Shown here one piece after another: positions 16,808-25,782 of a stretch of DNA of 64,000 bases (position 1 is the stretch's first letter; the number at the start of each line of letters is the position of its first letter). The stretch spans positions 62,001-126,000 of the forward strand of contig CAWHMO010000010.1 of assembly GCA_963830565.1 (NCBI GenBank), in the 5' to 3' direction. This DNA comes from DATFDN01 sp963830565 (GTDB lineage: Bacteria > Pseudomonadota > Alphaproteobacteria > Acetobacterales > Acetobacteraceae). The notes under the pieces were generated by a model. It ran no database searches and was not told the DNA's origin. It worked only from the letters and a program-made list of their open reading frames with translations. The position numbers and the translations under genes were made by a program.

Positions 16808-17419
16808 ATGTTTCAGGCACCCGCACCGCCGATCATTCTGGCCAGCGCCTCCGCCGCGCGGCGCGGATTGCTGGAGGCCGCCGGGCTGACCTTTACCACT
16901 CGCCCGGCTGCCGTGGACGAGGCCGAGGTCAAGCGCGGCGCCCGCGCCGAAGGGGCGAGCGCGGAAGATGCCGCGATGCTGCTCGCCACGCTCAAGGCGG
17001 AGCGGATCGCCATGCGCGAGCCCAACGCGATCGTGATCGGCGCCGACCAGATCCTGGTCTGCGAGGGGGTCTGGTTCGACAAGCCGGTGCAGATCGACGC
17101 CGCACGGGACCAGCTTCGTGCCCTGCGCGGCAAACCCCATGTCCTGGCCACCGCGACTGTCTGCCAGCACGGCGAGCAACGCATATGGCAGCACGTCGCC
17201 CGCCCGCGCCTGTTCATGCGCGCCTTCTCGGATGCGTTCCTGGACGCCTATCTCGCGGCCGAGGGCGCGGCGGTCACCTCAAGCGTCGGCGCGTACCGCC
17301 TCGAGGGACTGGGGATTCACCTGTTCGATCGGATCGAAGGCGAGAACGCCGCGATCCTGGGTCTGCCAATGCTTCCGCTGCTCGGTTTTCTCCGCCAGCA
17401 CGGTGTTCTGGCGAGCTGA
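16808..17419 (+). CDS. Maf family nucleoside triphosphate pyrophosphatase
   Basis: A 203-aa Maf/Ham1-fold house-cleaning pyrophosphatase of non-canonical nucleotides. ILASASAARRGLLEAAGL gives the family SxxRxxLL region; then AIVIGADQILVCEG (catalytic Asp), and SVGAYRLEGLGIHLFDRIEG near the C-terminus. It belongs to the alphaproteobacterial Maf type paired elsewhere with aroE/coaE, though not here. Confidence 0.9.
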   Translation: MFQAPAPPIILASASAARRGLLEAAGLTFTTRPAAVDEAEVKRGARAEGASAEDAAMLLATLKAERIAMREPNAIVIGADQILVCEGVWFDKPVQIDAARDQLRALRGKPHVLATATVCQHGEQRIWQHVARPRLFMRAFSDAFLDAYLAAEGAAVTSSVGAYRLEGLGIHLFDRIEGENAAILGLPMLPLLGFLRQHGVLAS

Positions 17420-17421
17420 TC

Positions 17422-17700
17422 CTACTCCGCGGAATCGGCGGACGCCTCGGCCAGGTGCTCGGTCGCGCGTTCCGTGGCCAGCTCGACCTGGGCTTCAGCC
17501 ACCAGGTCGCTCACGCTCTCTCCCAGCTCCGACACCCGCTCCCGGCCCAGCTCGTAGGCCAAGACCCCTTGCTTGATCGCGGCCTTTGCCGCCGGACGGC
17601 CCCATCGGGTCATGACCGGCAGCCACAACGGCCGCAGGACCGCGGCTGCGATGCCGACCGCCAGCCCGGTGGCCATGCCGGCCCCGTATCCTCGTGCCAA
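17422..17700 (-). CDS. DUF5132 domain-containing protein
   Basis: A 92-aa protein with an N-terminal hydrophobic segment (GMATGLAVGIAAAVLRPLWL) and an amphipathic C-terminal helix (KAAIKQGVLAYELGRERVSELGESVSDLVAEAQ). The pattern hydrophobic helix plus KAAIKxGxLxYExGRE is that of DUF5132, of unknown function and probably membrane-associated. Convergent with maf (2 nt) and divergent from the HMA-domain gene. Confidence 0.7.
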   Translation of the reverse strand: MARGYGAGMATGLAVGIAAAVLRPLWLPVMTRWGRPAAKAAIKQGVLAYELGRERVSELGESVSDLVAEAQVELATERATEHLAEASADSAE

Positions 17701-17810
17701 GGCGACTCTCCTTCAGACGATCGGAATGATGTGCCAAGACTACGCGGGGTGATTGCGTCATGCGAGGCCGGGATGGTTCAAAGGCCCGCGGTCAGCAGCG
17801 TGGAGGCGGA

Positions 17811-18356
17811 ATGCAGGACGATACGGCCATCCGGGCCGCGGCGACCGTAACCCATCGCCTGCCTGGACGCACGCGCCTGCGCGTGTCGGCGCGTCGGGGG
17901 GATTCCGGGTTCTTCGTGCAGAGCATCGATCGGGCACGCGCCCTGCCGGCCGTGCGGGCGGCATGGGCCAATCCGGTCACGGCCAGCTTGCTGCTGGAGC
18001 ACGAGGGCGAGATCGAGCCGATCGCGCGGGAGCTTGGGCTGGACATCGCGGCACCCAAGCCGCCCGCCCGGCGCATCCGGCGCCCGGTTGCGCCCGCGTC
18101 CCCGCTTGGCTTGGCGGCGGTCGGGTTCGGCGCGGCAGCGGCCGTGCAGCTCGCGCGCGGCCGTCTCGTAGGCAACTCGGCGGTCGAAAATCTGTGGAAT
18201 GGTTTCAACGCGCTTCGCGCCCTGAAGCGGCCCGGCTTGGCCGCGGCGCTGACCGGCGTGGGAGTGGTGCAGCTCGCGCGCGGTCGAGTGCTGAATTCTG
18301 CCCTTTCGCTGGCCTTCTACGCGGCCAGCGCCCGATCCCTGGCCCGCCGGAAATGA
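17811..18356 (+). CDS. HMA-like domain protein
   Basis: 181 aa. The N-terminal ~80 residues resemble a degenerate heavy-metal-associated domain (VTHRLPGRTRLRVSARRGD ... ALPAVRAAWANPVTASLLL) without a CxxC pair, as in the HMA_2 group. The C-terminal part has two similar Gly/Ala segments (AAVGFGAAAAVQLARGRLV and ALTGVGVVQLARGRVLNSAL), perhaps membrane-associated hairpins. ATG 17811 follows GGAGGCGG. Coupled by ATGA to a 53-aa gene. Role unknown. Confidence 0.65.
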   Translation: MQDDTAIRAAATVTHRLPGRTRLRVSARRGDSGFFVQSIDRARALPAVRAAWANPVTASLLLEHEGEIEPIARELGLDIAAPKPPARRIRRPVAPASPLGLAAVGFGAAAAVQLARGRLVGNSAVENLWNGFNALRALKRPGLAAALTGVGVVQLARGRVLNSALSLAFYAASARSLARRK

Positions 18357-18514
18357 CCGAGCTCGACGAGGACGCGGCGGTAGAGGCCGTGGCGCGTGCG
18401 ATCCGCCGCCTGTTCGCGGTGGTTACGGAAGTCCAGGCACGCGACCTTGCGCGCGCCGTGCTGCGCGATCTGGCGCGCGAGGGGCTTGCGCTGGCGCGTC
18501 AGTCCACCGCGTAG
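18353..18514 (+). CDS. Small hypothetical protein, 53 aa
   Basis: Acidic start (MTELDEDAAVEAVARAIRRL) followed by a helix with repeated ALA/Leu heptad spacing (TEVQARDLARAVLRDLAREG). Overlaps the upstream stop as ATGA and shares its last 16 nt with the convergent sulfotransferase gene. No family recognised; translational coupling is the main support. Confidence 0.5.
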   Translation: MTELDEDAAVEAVARAIRRLFAVVTEVQARDLARAVLRDLAREGLALARQSTA

Positions 18515-20109
18515 CCGAGTCGTTCGATCACAGGGCGCAGGATCGGCACCACCGGCTCCAGTTGCCGCAGATACCGTCGATAGCGAAAGCGCGACCGATC
18601 GTAGAGTTTTTCGGTGACCTGAGCATAGCTCGCGGTGCGCGCATAGCGCCAATTCTCGTGGAAGCGCAGGCAGCGCTCGTCGAACGGCGCGCCGATGAAG
18701 TCGAGCATCTGCCGCACGCTGGCCTCCTGATCGTCGACGATGTCCTCGTAGCGGATCGGCAGATATCGCAGCGTCATCTCGCGCCGATAATGCTCGACCA
18801 GGTCCATGACCAGCACGTAGTGCCGGGCCGCCAATTCCAGCTCGTAGGAGCAGAAGAAGCCGTGCGTCAGGTTGTTGGAGAACACCGACAGCACGACGTC
18901 GAGAGGGTGGCGCAGCACGTGGATCAGCGGCGCCGCCGGGAACAGCAGCGCGATCAGGCCGAGATGCGTCTCGTTCAGCGGCATCTTGTCGGTGAACCAG
19001 TCGGAGCCCGGTTCGACGATGCCGAGCTGGCGGACCCGCCGGAGATAGTGATCCCGCAGGTTGTTCAGTCCCTCAAGGTGGTCCGCCATCCACAGCTCGA
19101 CCAGCGCCTCGGGATAGCTCAGTGGGCTTTCGAACAGCCGAGGCATGATGTCGGCGATCTCGCTGATCAGCGGCAGTTCGTCTCCCGCGGAAATCCGCGG
19201 ATGCGATGACAGCGTCTGCTCGACCAGGGTCGTGCCCGAGCGCGGAAATCCCAGGACGAAGATCGGCTGCGGCGTGCCGTCAAGCACGTCGGCGCGCGGC
19301 AATATGCGCAGCCGGCCGGCGGTGAAGAAGTTCGCGAGGCGCGTGACCAGACGCTGCGCGTGGTCGGCCAGATAGGATTGCCCGCTCCATTCGCGGGCCT
19401 TGCGCTTGCCCTCGTCGAAGGCGGCGAACGCATCGGCGTAGCGGCCCATCCGGTCGAGCAGCAGACCCTTCTCCAGAAGTTCGTCCGGTCCCAGATTGCC
19501 GCCCTGGCTGATCCGCGCGATTTCATCGAGGGTTGCCAGCGCGCTTTCGTACTGGCGCTTTCTTCCAAGAAGCACGGCGCGCGCAAGCAGGAAGCTCGGG
19601 TTCAAGGGGAACGCCGCCTCGGCGCGGCCAAGGATTTCGGCGGCCTTGTCGAACTGGCGATCCGCCTCCTCCAGCCGTATCCAGCCAAGCAGGGTCTGCG
19701 GAACGCTCGGCGCCAGTGAGACGGATTCCTGATAGAGCCCGCGCGCCTCGTCCATCTTGCCCTGGGTCTTCAGGTTCCATGCCAGGTTCGCCAGCAGGAT
19801 CGGATCGCGGGTGCCGGAGAGGTACAACACGCGCCGGTAGTGATACTCGCCCAGTTGCGGCTTGTGCGCCTCGGTCAGAATCATGCCCATCAGATTGTGG
19901 GCGTGCGGGTTCTCCGGCGCGATGCGTACGGCGTTGCGGGCATGGAGTTCGGCTTCCGCGAGACTTCCCCGGGTCATGAGCATGAGCGCGAGCTCGGTGA
20001 TAGCCCGGAAATCGTTCGCATCGAGCGCGATCCTGCGCCGCAGCAGCGCCTCGGCGGGGGCATTCTGCCCGCCCGCCTTGCGATTCTCGGACAGGCCGGA
20101 CTGAGACAA
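18499..20109 (-). CDS. TPR-repeat sulfotransferase
   Basis: 536 aa. Residues ~25-240 are tetratricopeptide repeats (e.g. DANDFRAITELALMLMTRGS, AEAELHARNAVRIAPENPHA). Residues ~280-530 are a PAPS-dependent sulfotransferase with the 5'-phosphosulfate loop GFPRSGTTLVEQTL and the 3'-phosphate motif HVLRHPLDVVLSVFSNNLTHG. The start is TTG at 20107-20109 with a weak RBS, only 8 nt after where the upstream repeat protein would end if its frameshift is corrected, suggesting an operon. Such TPR-sulfotransferases commonly modify peptides or surface glycans; the acceptor is unknown. Confidence 0.88.
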   Translation of the reverse strand: MSQSGLSENRKAGGQNAPAEALLRRRIALDANDFRAITELALMLMTRGSLAEAELHARNAVRIAPENPHAHNLMGMILTEAHKPQLGEYHYRRVLYLSGTRDPILLANLAWNLKTQGKMDEARGLYQESVSLAPSVPQTLLGWIRLEEADRQFDKAAEILGRAEAAFPLNPSFLLARAVLLGRKRQYESALATLDEIARISQGGNLGPDELLEKGLLLDRMGRYADAFAAFDEGKRKAREWSGQSYLADHAQRLVTRLANFFTAGRLRILPRADVLDGTPQPIFVLGFPRSGTTLVEQTLSSHPRISAGDELPLISEIADIMPRLFESPLSYPEALVELWMADHLEGLNNLRDHYLRRVRQLGIVEPGSDWFTDKMPLNETHLGLIALLFPAAPLIHVLRHPLDVVLSVFSNNLTHGFFCSYELELAARHYVLVMDLVEHYRREMTLRYLPIRYEDIVDDQEASVRQMLDFIGAPFDERCLRFHENWRYARTASYAQVTEKLYDRSRFRYRRYLRQLEPVVPILRPVIERLGYAVD

Positions 20110-20151
20110 GGTGAAGCTCAGCTCCGCGTGATCAGCATCCCGCCGGCTCCG

Positions 20152-22587
20152 TCAGCGGCGGTGTGGAAGGTGCCGCTGCCGAGGCTCGATGCCTGGAAGC
20201 CGAGAACTCGCCGACTGGGCGGCGCCGTTGGAGATCTGAAGAATGCCTCTTGCCGTGTCGTAGGCCGTGGTCGCACCCACGGCACTGAAGTTCTTGAGAT
20301 CCACGGTCGCCCCGGCGATGAAGTTCTGCAACTGCGGCCCGGCATAGGATGTGCTGCCCACATTCACGCCGAACGAAGCCGCATTATCGACGATCAGATC
20401 GCTGCCTGCCAGGAATTTCATTTTGGCAGCCGTTCCAAGCGCCGAGGCCACCTCCAACGTGGCGCCCCCGTCAATTTGGAACAAGCCGGTGCTGCTGGAG
20501 GCGATCGCGGTCGAGATGTCGAGCGATCCCGCAACGACAATCTGGCCGTTGTTGGCGAGCACGGAGGCGGTAGCGGCGCCGGCCGCTGTCCAGGTGCCGC
20601 CCGCGTCCACGGCGATGGTTCCGAACTGGTAGAATTGCCAGGTATGACCGTTCTCGGTCGCCGTTCCGGCCCCGCCTGATAGGCCGCTGAGCGTGCCCAC
20701 CCCACCCGCCAGTTCCAGCGTGCTGTGCGCGGCGGAGCCGCCGCCAACGGCGCCGATGAAGACAGCGTTCGGCTTCACGACGAGCCGATTGGTTCCGGCG
20801 CCCGAGAAATCGACCGCGTAGCTGCTCCCGGCGATCGTGCCGTCATTCGTGACCGTGCCGTTGCCGCCGGCGATGAAGGCGCCGAACGCGCTGCCGACGA
20901 TCGAGGCGCCCGCGTTATTTGTGAGCGCGCCGCCGGCTTCGATGTCGGCGCCGGCGCCTCCCGCGGCGGTGGCGGTGATGACGCCGGAGTTGGTGAGCGA
21001 TGCGACGCCGCCCTGCACGAGCACACCGCTCACCTGGCCCAGGATGGCGCCCCCCGCCATATTGCTGAGGGTGCCGCCGGCCTCGAGGGCGAGGCCATGA
21101 GAGCCGGACATCGTGCCGCGATTGGTAACCGCGCCGGGCGCACCGGAGACGAAGACGCCGAACGAACCACCCGAAACGGAGGCGCTCGCGTTGTTGCTGA
21201 CGCTGCCGCCGTGTGCGAGATCGGCGCCGGCGCCCTGCGCGCTGATGCTGCCGCTGTTGGTGACGCTGCCGCCGGCCTGGACATAGACCCCGTTGCTGCC
21301 GCCCGAAATCGCGGCGTGCGCCGCATTGGTGATCGCGCCGCCGGCCGCGAGCGCGACACCATCGTATTTCCCGCCCGAGATTTTGCCGGTGTTCGTGACC
21401 GTGCCTCGGGCTTTAGTGATGAACACGCCGAACAGGGTTCCGGAGATGGAGCCGGTCGCCGCGTTCGACACCATGCCGCCGTCGGCGAGGTCGATGCCAG
21501 CGCCATTCGCTCCGGTCCCGCTGATGCTTCCGGAATTGGTGACGCTGGCCGATGCCCTGTACTTGGCATAGACCCCGATGCTGTTGCCGGTGATGGAACC
21601 GCCGGCGTTGTTCGTGACCGTGCCGCCAAGCCCCAGAACGACGCCGTCGTAGGTCGCCGCACTGATTCGACCGGCATTGGTCAGCGTGCCGGCGGCGCCT
21701 TCCAGGAACGCTCCGAACTTGTGGCCGGTGATGGTGGCGGTGGCACTGTTCGTCACCATGCCGCCGTTTTCGAGATAGACACCCGCGCCGTTCGTTCCGG
21801 TTGCGTTGATGCTGCCGTTGTTCGTAACCGTTCCCAACCCGAGATTCGTGAACACGCCCGCTGCGTACCCGGAAATGAACCCGGATGCGGCGTTGTCGAT
21901 GCTCCCGGTAGCGGAGATCAGGATGCCGATATGATTGTTCCCGGCGATCGTGCCGGAGTTCTCGATCCGACCGGAACCGCCGGTGATGAAGACGCCCGCC
22001 CCGAGCGTGCCGAGACCCGAGATCGTGCTGCGCGCGGAATTCGTGACGGTGCCACCGGCGAAGATGCCGATGCCGTCGTCGCGGGTGGCGATGACGACGC
22101 CGGAATTGTTTACTACCCCCGTGGCGGTCTGGATGCGAATGCCATCTTCCCCGCCGGCAATCGACCCGGTGTTGGTGACGGTGCCGCCGCCGTCCAGCGT
22201 TACAGCGTAGCGGCCAGGGCCGGTGATCGTCCCGGCATTGGTGACGGTGCCCAGGGCGTGGGTGACATTGACGCCGCTGTTGGTGCCCGAAATCCATCCG
22301 CCGGAGCGGTTGCTGACGCTGCCGCCTGCCTGGAGCTGGATTGCATCCGCGCCGGAGATGCTGCCCCCGTTGGTGATCGTTCCGCTCCCCTTGAGGGAGA
22401 TGCCGACTCCACCCGCGGCGTTGACGCGGCCGCTATTGCTGATGACCCAGGCCGTAGTGGCAGCGCCATCGATGGCGTCCACAGTGCCGACCGAGGTGAC
22501 CGCGCCGGTGCTGGTGATGGTGAGCGGGTTGTCGGTGATGGCAAGAGCGATGGGTCCTCGGACAGGGCTGCTGATCGTTCTCGCCAC
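20152..22587 (-). CDS. Long beta-helix-type repeat protein (adhesin-like)
   Basis: 811 aa as read, mostly imperfect units of ~30 residues (G-G-x-V-T-N-x-G-x-I-S-G ... G-V-x), e.g. GGTVTNTGSIAGGEDGIRIQ and GTVTNNGSINATGTNGAGVY. These predict a right-handed beta-helix stalk. No Sec signal, no autotransporter barrel and no RTX repeats are seen. GTG 22587 follows GGGGGAAT. An extra base near 20203-20206 garbles the last ~23 residues; the corrected frame continues LGFQASSLGSGTFHTAADGA and ends at 20118. Likely secreted or surface-exposed by an unknown route. Confidence 0.75.
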   Translation of the reverse strand: MARTISSPVRGPIALAITDNPLTITSTGAVTSVGTVDAIDGAATTAWVISNSGRVNAAGGVGISLKGSGTITNGGSISGADAIQLQAGGSVSNRSGGWISGTNSGVNVTHALGTVTNAGTITGPGRYAVTLDGGGTVTNTGSIAGGEDGIRIQTATGVVNNSGVVIATRDDGIGIFAGGTVTNSARSTISGLGTLGAGVFITGGSGRIENSGTIAGNNHIGILISATGSIDNAASGFISGYAAGVFTNLGLGTVTNNGSINATGTNGAGVYLENGGMVTNSATATITGHKFGAFLEGAAGTLTNAGRISAATYDGVVLGLGGTVTNNAGGSITGNSIGVYAKYRASASVTNSGSISGTGANGAGIDLADGGMVSNAATGSISGTLFGVFITKARGTVTNTGKISGGKYDGVALAAGGAITNAAHAAISGGSNGVYVQAGGSVTNSGSISAQGAGADLAHGGSVSNNASASVSGGSFGVFVSGAPGAVTNRGTMSGSHGLALEAGGTLSNMAGGAILGQVSGVLVQGGVASLTNSGVITATAAGGAGADIEAGGALTNNAGASIVGSAFGAFIAGGNGTVTNDGTIAGSSYAVDFSGAGTNRLVVKPNAVFIGAVGGGSAAHSTLELAGGVGTLSGLSGGAGTATENGHTWQFYQFGTIAVDAGGTWTAAGAATASVLANNGQIVVAGSLDISTAIASSSTGLFQIDGGATLEVASALGTAAKMKFLAGSDLIVDNAASFGVNVGSTSYAGPQLQNFIAGATVDLKNFSAVGATTAYDTARGILQISNGAAQSASSRLPGIEPRQRHLPHRR

Positions 22588-22767
22588 GTGTATTCCCCCG
22601 CGACATCCAGTGATACCAGGAAACTAGTTTCCCAGGACCATTAGTTGCTGGACTACAACGGGGTGCCAACCTATCCGTTGGATATAGGCAATAATATGCA
22701 TCCCGGCGCGGCAGCCATTATCTGCTGGGAGCCATCCAAGGCTTGGATGATCGGCGGCTGCCCGCAC

Positions 22768-23856
22768 CTAGCCCTGGCGGGCGAGCGCCGATCCGGTGAG
22801 TTTGAACCGCCTACGACGGATACGTCGCGTGCTGCCCGGCAAGCAGCAGGGTCGCCACATCGGAGGCGAGGCTGCTCGCCGAGCTTCCCCCCGCCTGCGG
22901 GCCCGTGCCGAAGGCCTGCGACAGCGCGGCGCCCGTGCCCGCCGGAAACTCGGGATCAGATCCCGCGCGATATCGGCGAAGGAGAGCTTGCTGGCGCCGC
23001 CGGTCGCATGGGGCGTGACCAGCATCCCATCGGTGTTGCCGGCGGCGTCCAGATAGAACCCGGCGAGCTGGCCGAGGTCGTTGACGCCGTTGACGACCGT
23101 CATCCCGTTGGCGTTCGGATCGACGATCGTCGTGTAGGTCTTTTGCGCCATGTCGTAGACGAAGCCGTCCGTGTTGCCGCCCGCATCGACGAAAGACCCG
23201 ACGACCTGGCCGAAATTGTTCAGACCCAGCGCTTGCGCGGAAGTCGCGCCCGTCGGACCGGTCAGAGTGGTGACGTTGCCCTTGATGTCAACGAACCCGT
23301 CCGTCACCCCGGCGCCATTCACGTAAAATCCCGAGATTTGGCCTCGATCGTTGATGTCCGTCGCGGTGACGGCAGTCGCACCGGCAACGTTCACCGGGCT
23401 GAAGTTCCCGTTGCCGAAATTGTAGATGAAGCCGTGCGCGTTGCCGCCGGCATCGTTGTAGAATCCGGCGACCTTCCCGAAGTCGTTGATGCCGAGAAAC
23501 TGCTCCGTCGTGGGCGTCGCTCCGCCGAGCGGAGGCGCGTTTGGATCGAGCGCCGTGGTGAAGCTGTTGTTCCGATCGACAAACCCGAGATTGTCGCCAG
23601 CGCCATCGACCCAGAACCCGACGGTGACGCGAAGATTGTTGATCCCGGTCACCTGAGTCTGCACCGAGGTCGGAAAGTTCTCGTTGGTGTAGTTGCCTTG
23701 GCCGTACGGCGGCGCCAGCGTGTAGCCCTTGTTGGGATGAGCCGGCGTCAACCCGTTCCCGAAATAGCCTGCGATCGTACCCTCGTCATTGATCGCCAGC
23801 AACTGATTGAACGTCGGATCGGCATTGTTGTTCAGCGTCTGGAATGTATATGCCAC
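22768..23856 (-). CDS. HAF/propeller-type repeat protein
   Basis: 362 aa as read. The first ~280 residues hold about six repeats of the form G-I-N-D-x-G-x-V-x-G-F-Y-x-D-x-x-G-N-x-x-G-F, e.g. INDFGKVAGFYNDAGGNAHG and VNDLGQLAGFYLDAAGNTDG, similar to extracellular HAF-type repeats. A missing base near 22951 shifts the tail; the other frame gives EFPAGTGAALSQAFGTGPQ and a stop at 22811. No clear signal peptide (starts MAYTFQTLNN). GTG start 23856. Probably exported like its neighbour; function unknown. Confidence 0.65.
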   Translation of the reverse strand: MAYTFQTLNNNADPTFNQLLAINDEGTIAGYFGNGLTPAHPNKGYTLAPPYGQGNYTNENFPTSVQTQVTGINNLRVTVGFWVDGAGDNLGFVDRNNSFTTALDPNAPPLGGATPTTEQFLGINDFGKVAGFYNDAGGNAHGFIYNFGNGNFSPVNVAGATAVTATDINDRGQISGFYVNGAGVTDGFVDIKGNVTTLTGPTGATSAQALGLNNFGQVVGSFVDAGGNTDGFVYDMAQKTYTTIVDPNANGMTVVNGVNDLGQLAGFYLDAAGNTDGMLVTPHATGGASKLSFADIARDLIPSFRRARAPRCRRPSARARRRGEARRAASPPMWRPCCLPGSTRRIRRRRFKLTGSALARQG

Positions 23857-23982
23857 GTCTCATCCCCATTATTACATGCGCGGTCCGTGCCGACTGGAAT
23901 GCCACCTCTTCTTACTCGCAAAGGCGTGTCTCATCTCGGCATACAATCATATGCTTTTCAGGTTGAGCCCGTCAACGCGCTC

Positions 23983-24940
23983 CTATCCGCTTTCCTTACG
24001 CGACAATGCCTGCTTCAGCACGGCGGCCATGATCTGCAATGAGACATCCGACGCGCGAATGATCCTGCCCATGCTGAGGAAGCCGTGGACCTGGTCGGAG
24101 AAGTGCAGCAGCTTGACCCGCACGCCCTCCCGCTCCAGGCGCTCGGCATATGCGATCCCTTCGTCGCGAAGCGGGTCGCCGCTGGCGGTCAGCACCAGCG
24201 CGGGCGCGGTTCCGGCGAGGCTGGCCGCGCGAAGCGGGGAGGCACGCCAATCCAGCCCGTCGGCCGGATCACGCAGATAGTGGTCGATGAACCACTTCAT
24301 GGTGCTGCTGGTCAGCGGCACGCCCTCGCGCACCGTCTGCGAGGACACAGTCACCATCATCATGTCGGTAGCTGGATAGATCAGAAGCTGGAACGCCAGC
24401 TTCGGCAGATCGCCGTCGCGCGCCATCAGCGCCATGACAGCCGCCAGATTGCCACCCGCCGAAATCGCCGCCGACCGCAACGCGGGCGGGGTCAATCCGC
24501 AGCCGCCCGGCATTCTCGACCGCCCAGCGTGTCGCGGCGGCGCTGTCCTGCACGGCGGCGGGGAATTTGTGCTCGGGAGCCATGCGGTAATCGACCGAAA
24601 CCACCGCGCAGCGCGCCAGGTTGGCGAGCCGGCGGCAGACGACGTCGTGCAACTCCAGACCGCCCAGCAGCCAGCCGCCGCCGTGATAGTAAACCAGGGC
24701 GGGCAGTACCTCCCCCTCCGTGACACCGGCCGGTCGGTAAGAGCGGAGTGGTATGTCGCCCAGCGGGCCAGGGGCACTGATGTCGCGCGCCTCGGCCACG
24801 TCCTGCGGGTCGGGCTGGAGCACGGCGCGGCTGGCGGCATAGGCGGCACGCGCCTCGTCCGGCGTGAGCTGCTCGAAGGGGGGCCGGCCAGCGGCCCGCA
24901 TCATGTCGAGGACGATGAGCGTGTCGGGGTCGAGCGGCAT
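23983..24940 (-). pseudogene. Alpha/beta hydrolase (hormone-sensitive-lipase family), one frameshift
   Basis: An esterase/lipase of the HSL group. The first frame has the oxyanion motif YYHGGGWLLGG and VDYRMAPEHKFPAAVQD. It breaks at the nucleophile region, where GATTTCGGCG gives GDFGG instead of the expected GDSAGGN; one extra T at 24462-24464 accounts for it. The second frame continues AGGNLAAVMALMARDGDLP, then SGDPLRDEG (Asp) and FSDQVHGFLSM (His), ending at 23983. Joined length ~318 aa. The break is within the catalytic elbow: either an assembly slip or a true loss of activity. Confidence 0.82.
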
Positions 24941-24944
24941 GGCG

Positions 24945-25733
24945 CTACTTCATCCAGTCCAGGATCGCCTCGGCCACCGCGCGCGGCTGATCGAGCTCGG
25001 CGAGATGGCCAGCGCCTGGAATGACGCGCACCTCCGTCCCCCCCTTGATGGCGGCGCGGAACCGATCGGCGTAGGCGCGCGGCATGATCCGGTCCTGCTC
25101 GCCCCAGATCAGCAACGTGGGAGCCTGAATCAGCGGAAGGCGCTTCTCCAGCTTGGTGTTGCCGAGCGGCCAGAGGATGCGCGCCGCCGCCTCGTTCGCG
25201 CGGGTCTGCTCGATCGGCCACTCGATCGAGTTGGCGCCCTCCGGCGCGGTCTTCAGCGCCTTCCAGGTCTCCGGATCGGCGCACATCAATCCGGGCATGT
25301 CGTCGGCGCGCTGCGCCCAAGGGTCAGTGGCCGGCTCCTTCTCCTCGAACAGCCCGAACGGCGCGATCAGGGCGATCTTGCGCACCTGCTTCGGCCACAA
25401 CGCCGCGACCTCGGCCACCAGCGAGCCGCCCACGGAACTGCCCGCGAGATCGGCGCCGTCAAGCCCGGCCTGGTCGAGGATCGTGCGCGTGGCCAGCAGC
25501 CAGTCCAGATGCGTATCGAGCACCGTATGCCCGCGCTCCCCGCCCGGGAAGCCTGGCAGCGACGGGACGATCACGGTGCGCGTCTCGGCCAGTTGGTCGA
25601 GAAACGGGACCCAGCGCGGCAACCCGCCGAATCCCGCCAGGAACCCCAGCTTCGGTCCGCTGCCCTTGCGCCAGACCCGGGTCGGGAAGCCGTTGACTTC
25701 GATGGTCACCGTCTCGGGTTCGCTCACGATCAC
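24945..25733 (-). CDS. Alpha/beta hydrolase
   Basis: A 262-aa hydrolase of the meta-cleavage-product/haloperoxidase-like group. Nucleophile Ser in LAGSSVGGSLVAEVAAL (~residue 100), Asp in IWGEQDRIMP and His in IPGAGHLAELDQP. Ends 4 nt before the HSL-type esterase start, so the two are probably co-transcribed with the upstream LLM oxidoreductase gene. Substrate not inferable. Confidence 0.87.
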   Translation of the reverse strand: MIVSEPETVTIEVNGFPTRVWRKGSGPKLGFLAGFGGLPRWVPFLDQLAETRTVIVPSLPGFPGGERGHTVLDTHLDWLLATRTILDQAGLDGADLAGSSVGGSLVAEVAALWPKQVRKIALIAPFGLFEEKEPATDPWAQRADDMPGLMCADPETWKALKTAPEGANSIEWPIEQTRANEAAARILWPLGNTKLEKRLPLIQAPTLLIWGEQDRIMPRAYADRFRAAIKGGTEVRVIPGAGHLAELDQPRAVAEAILDWMK

Positions 25734-25782
25734 GCTCCGCTTGGTTGTGGCTTTCGATGCCGTTCCGCTAGCGCATCCAGCA

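Noticed and set aside
20152..22587. Possible CRISPR array because of regularly spaced similar units
   Set aside because: Units are degenerate at the DNA level, in one reading frame, and encode ~30-residue protein repeats; there are no identical direct repeats with unique spacers or cas genes.
20725..22644. A 639-codon open frame on the plus strand across the repeat protein
   Set aside because: It mirrors the beta-helix repeats on the opposite strand; composition is Asp/Arg/Gly-rich noise created by repeated codons.
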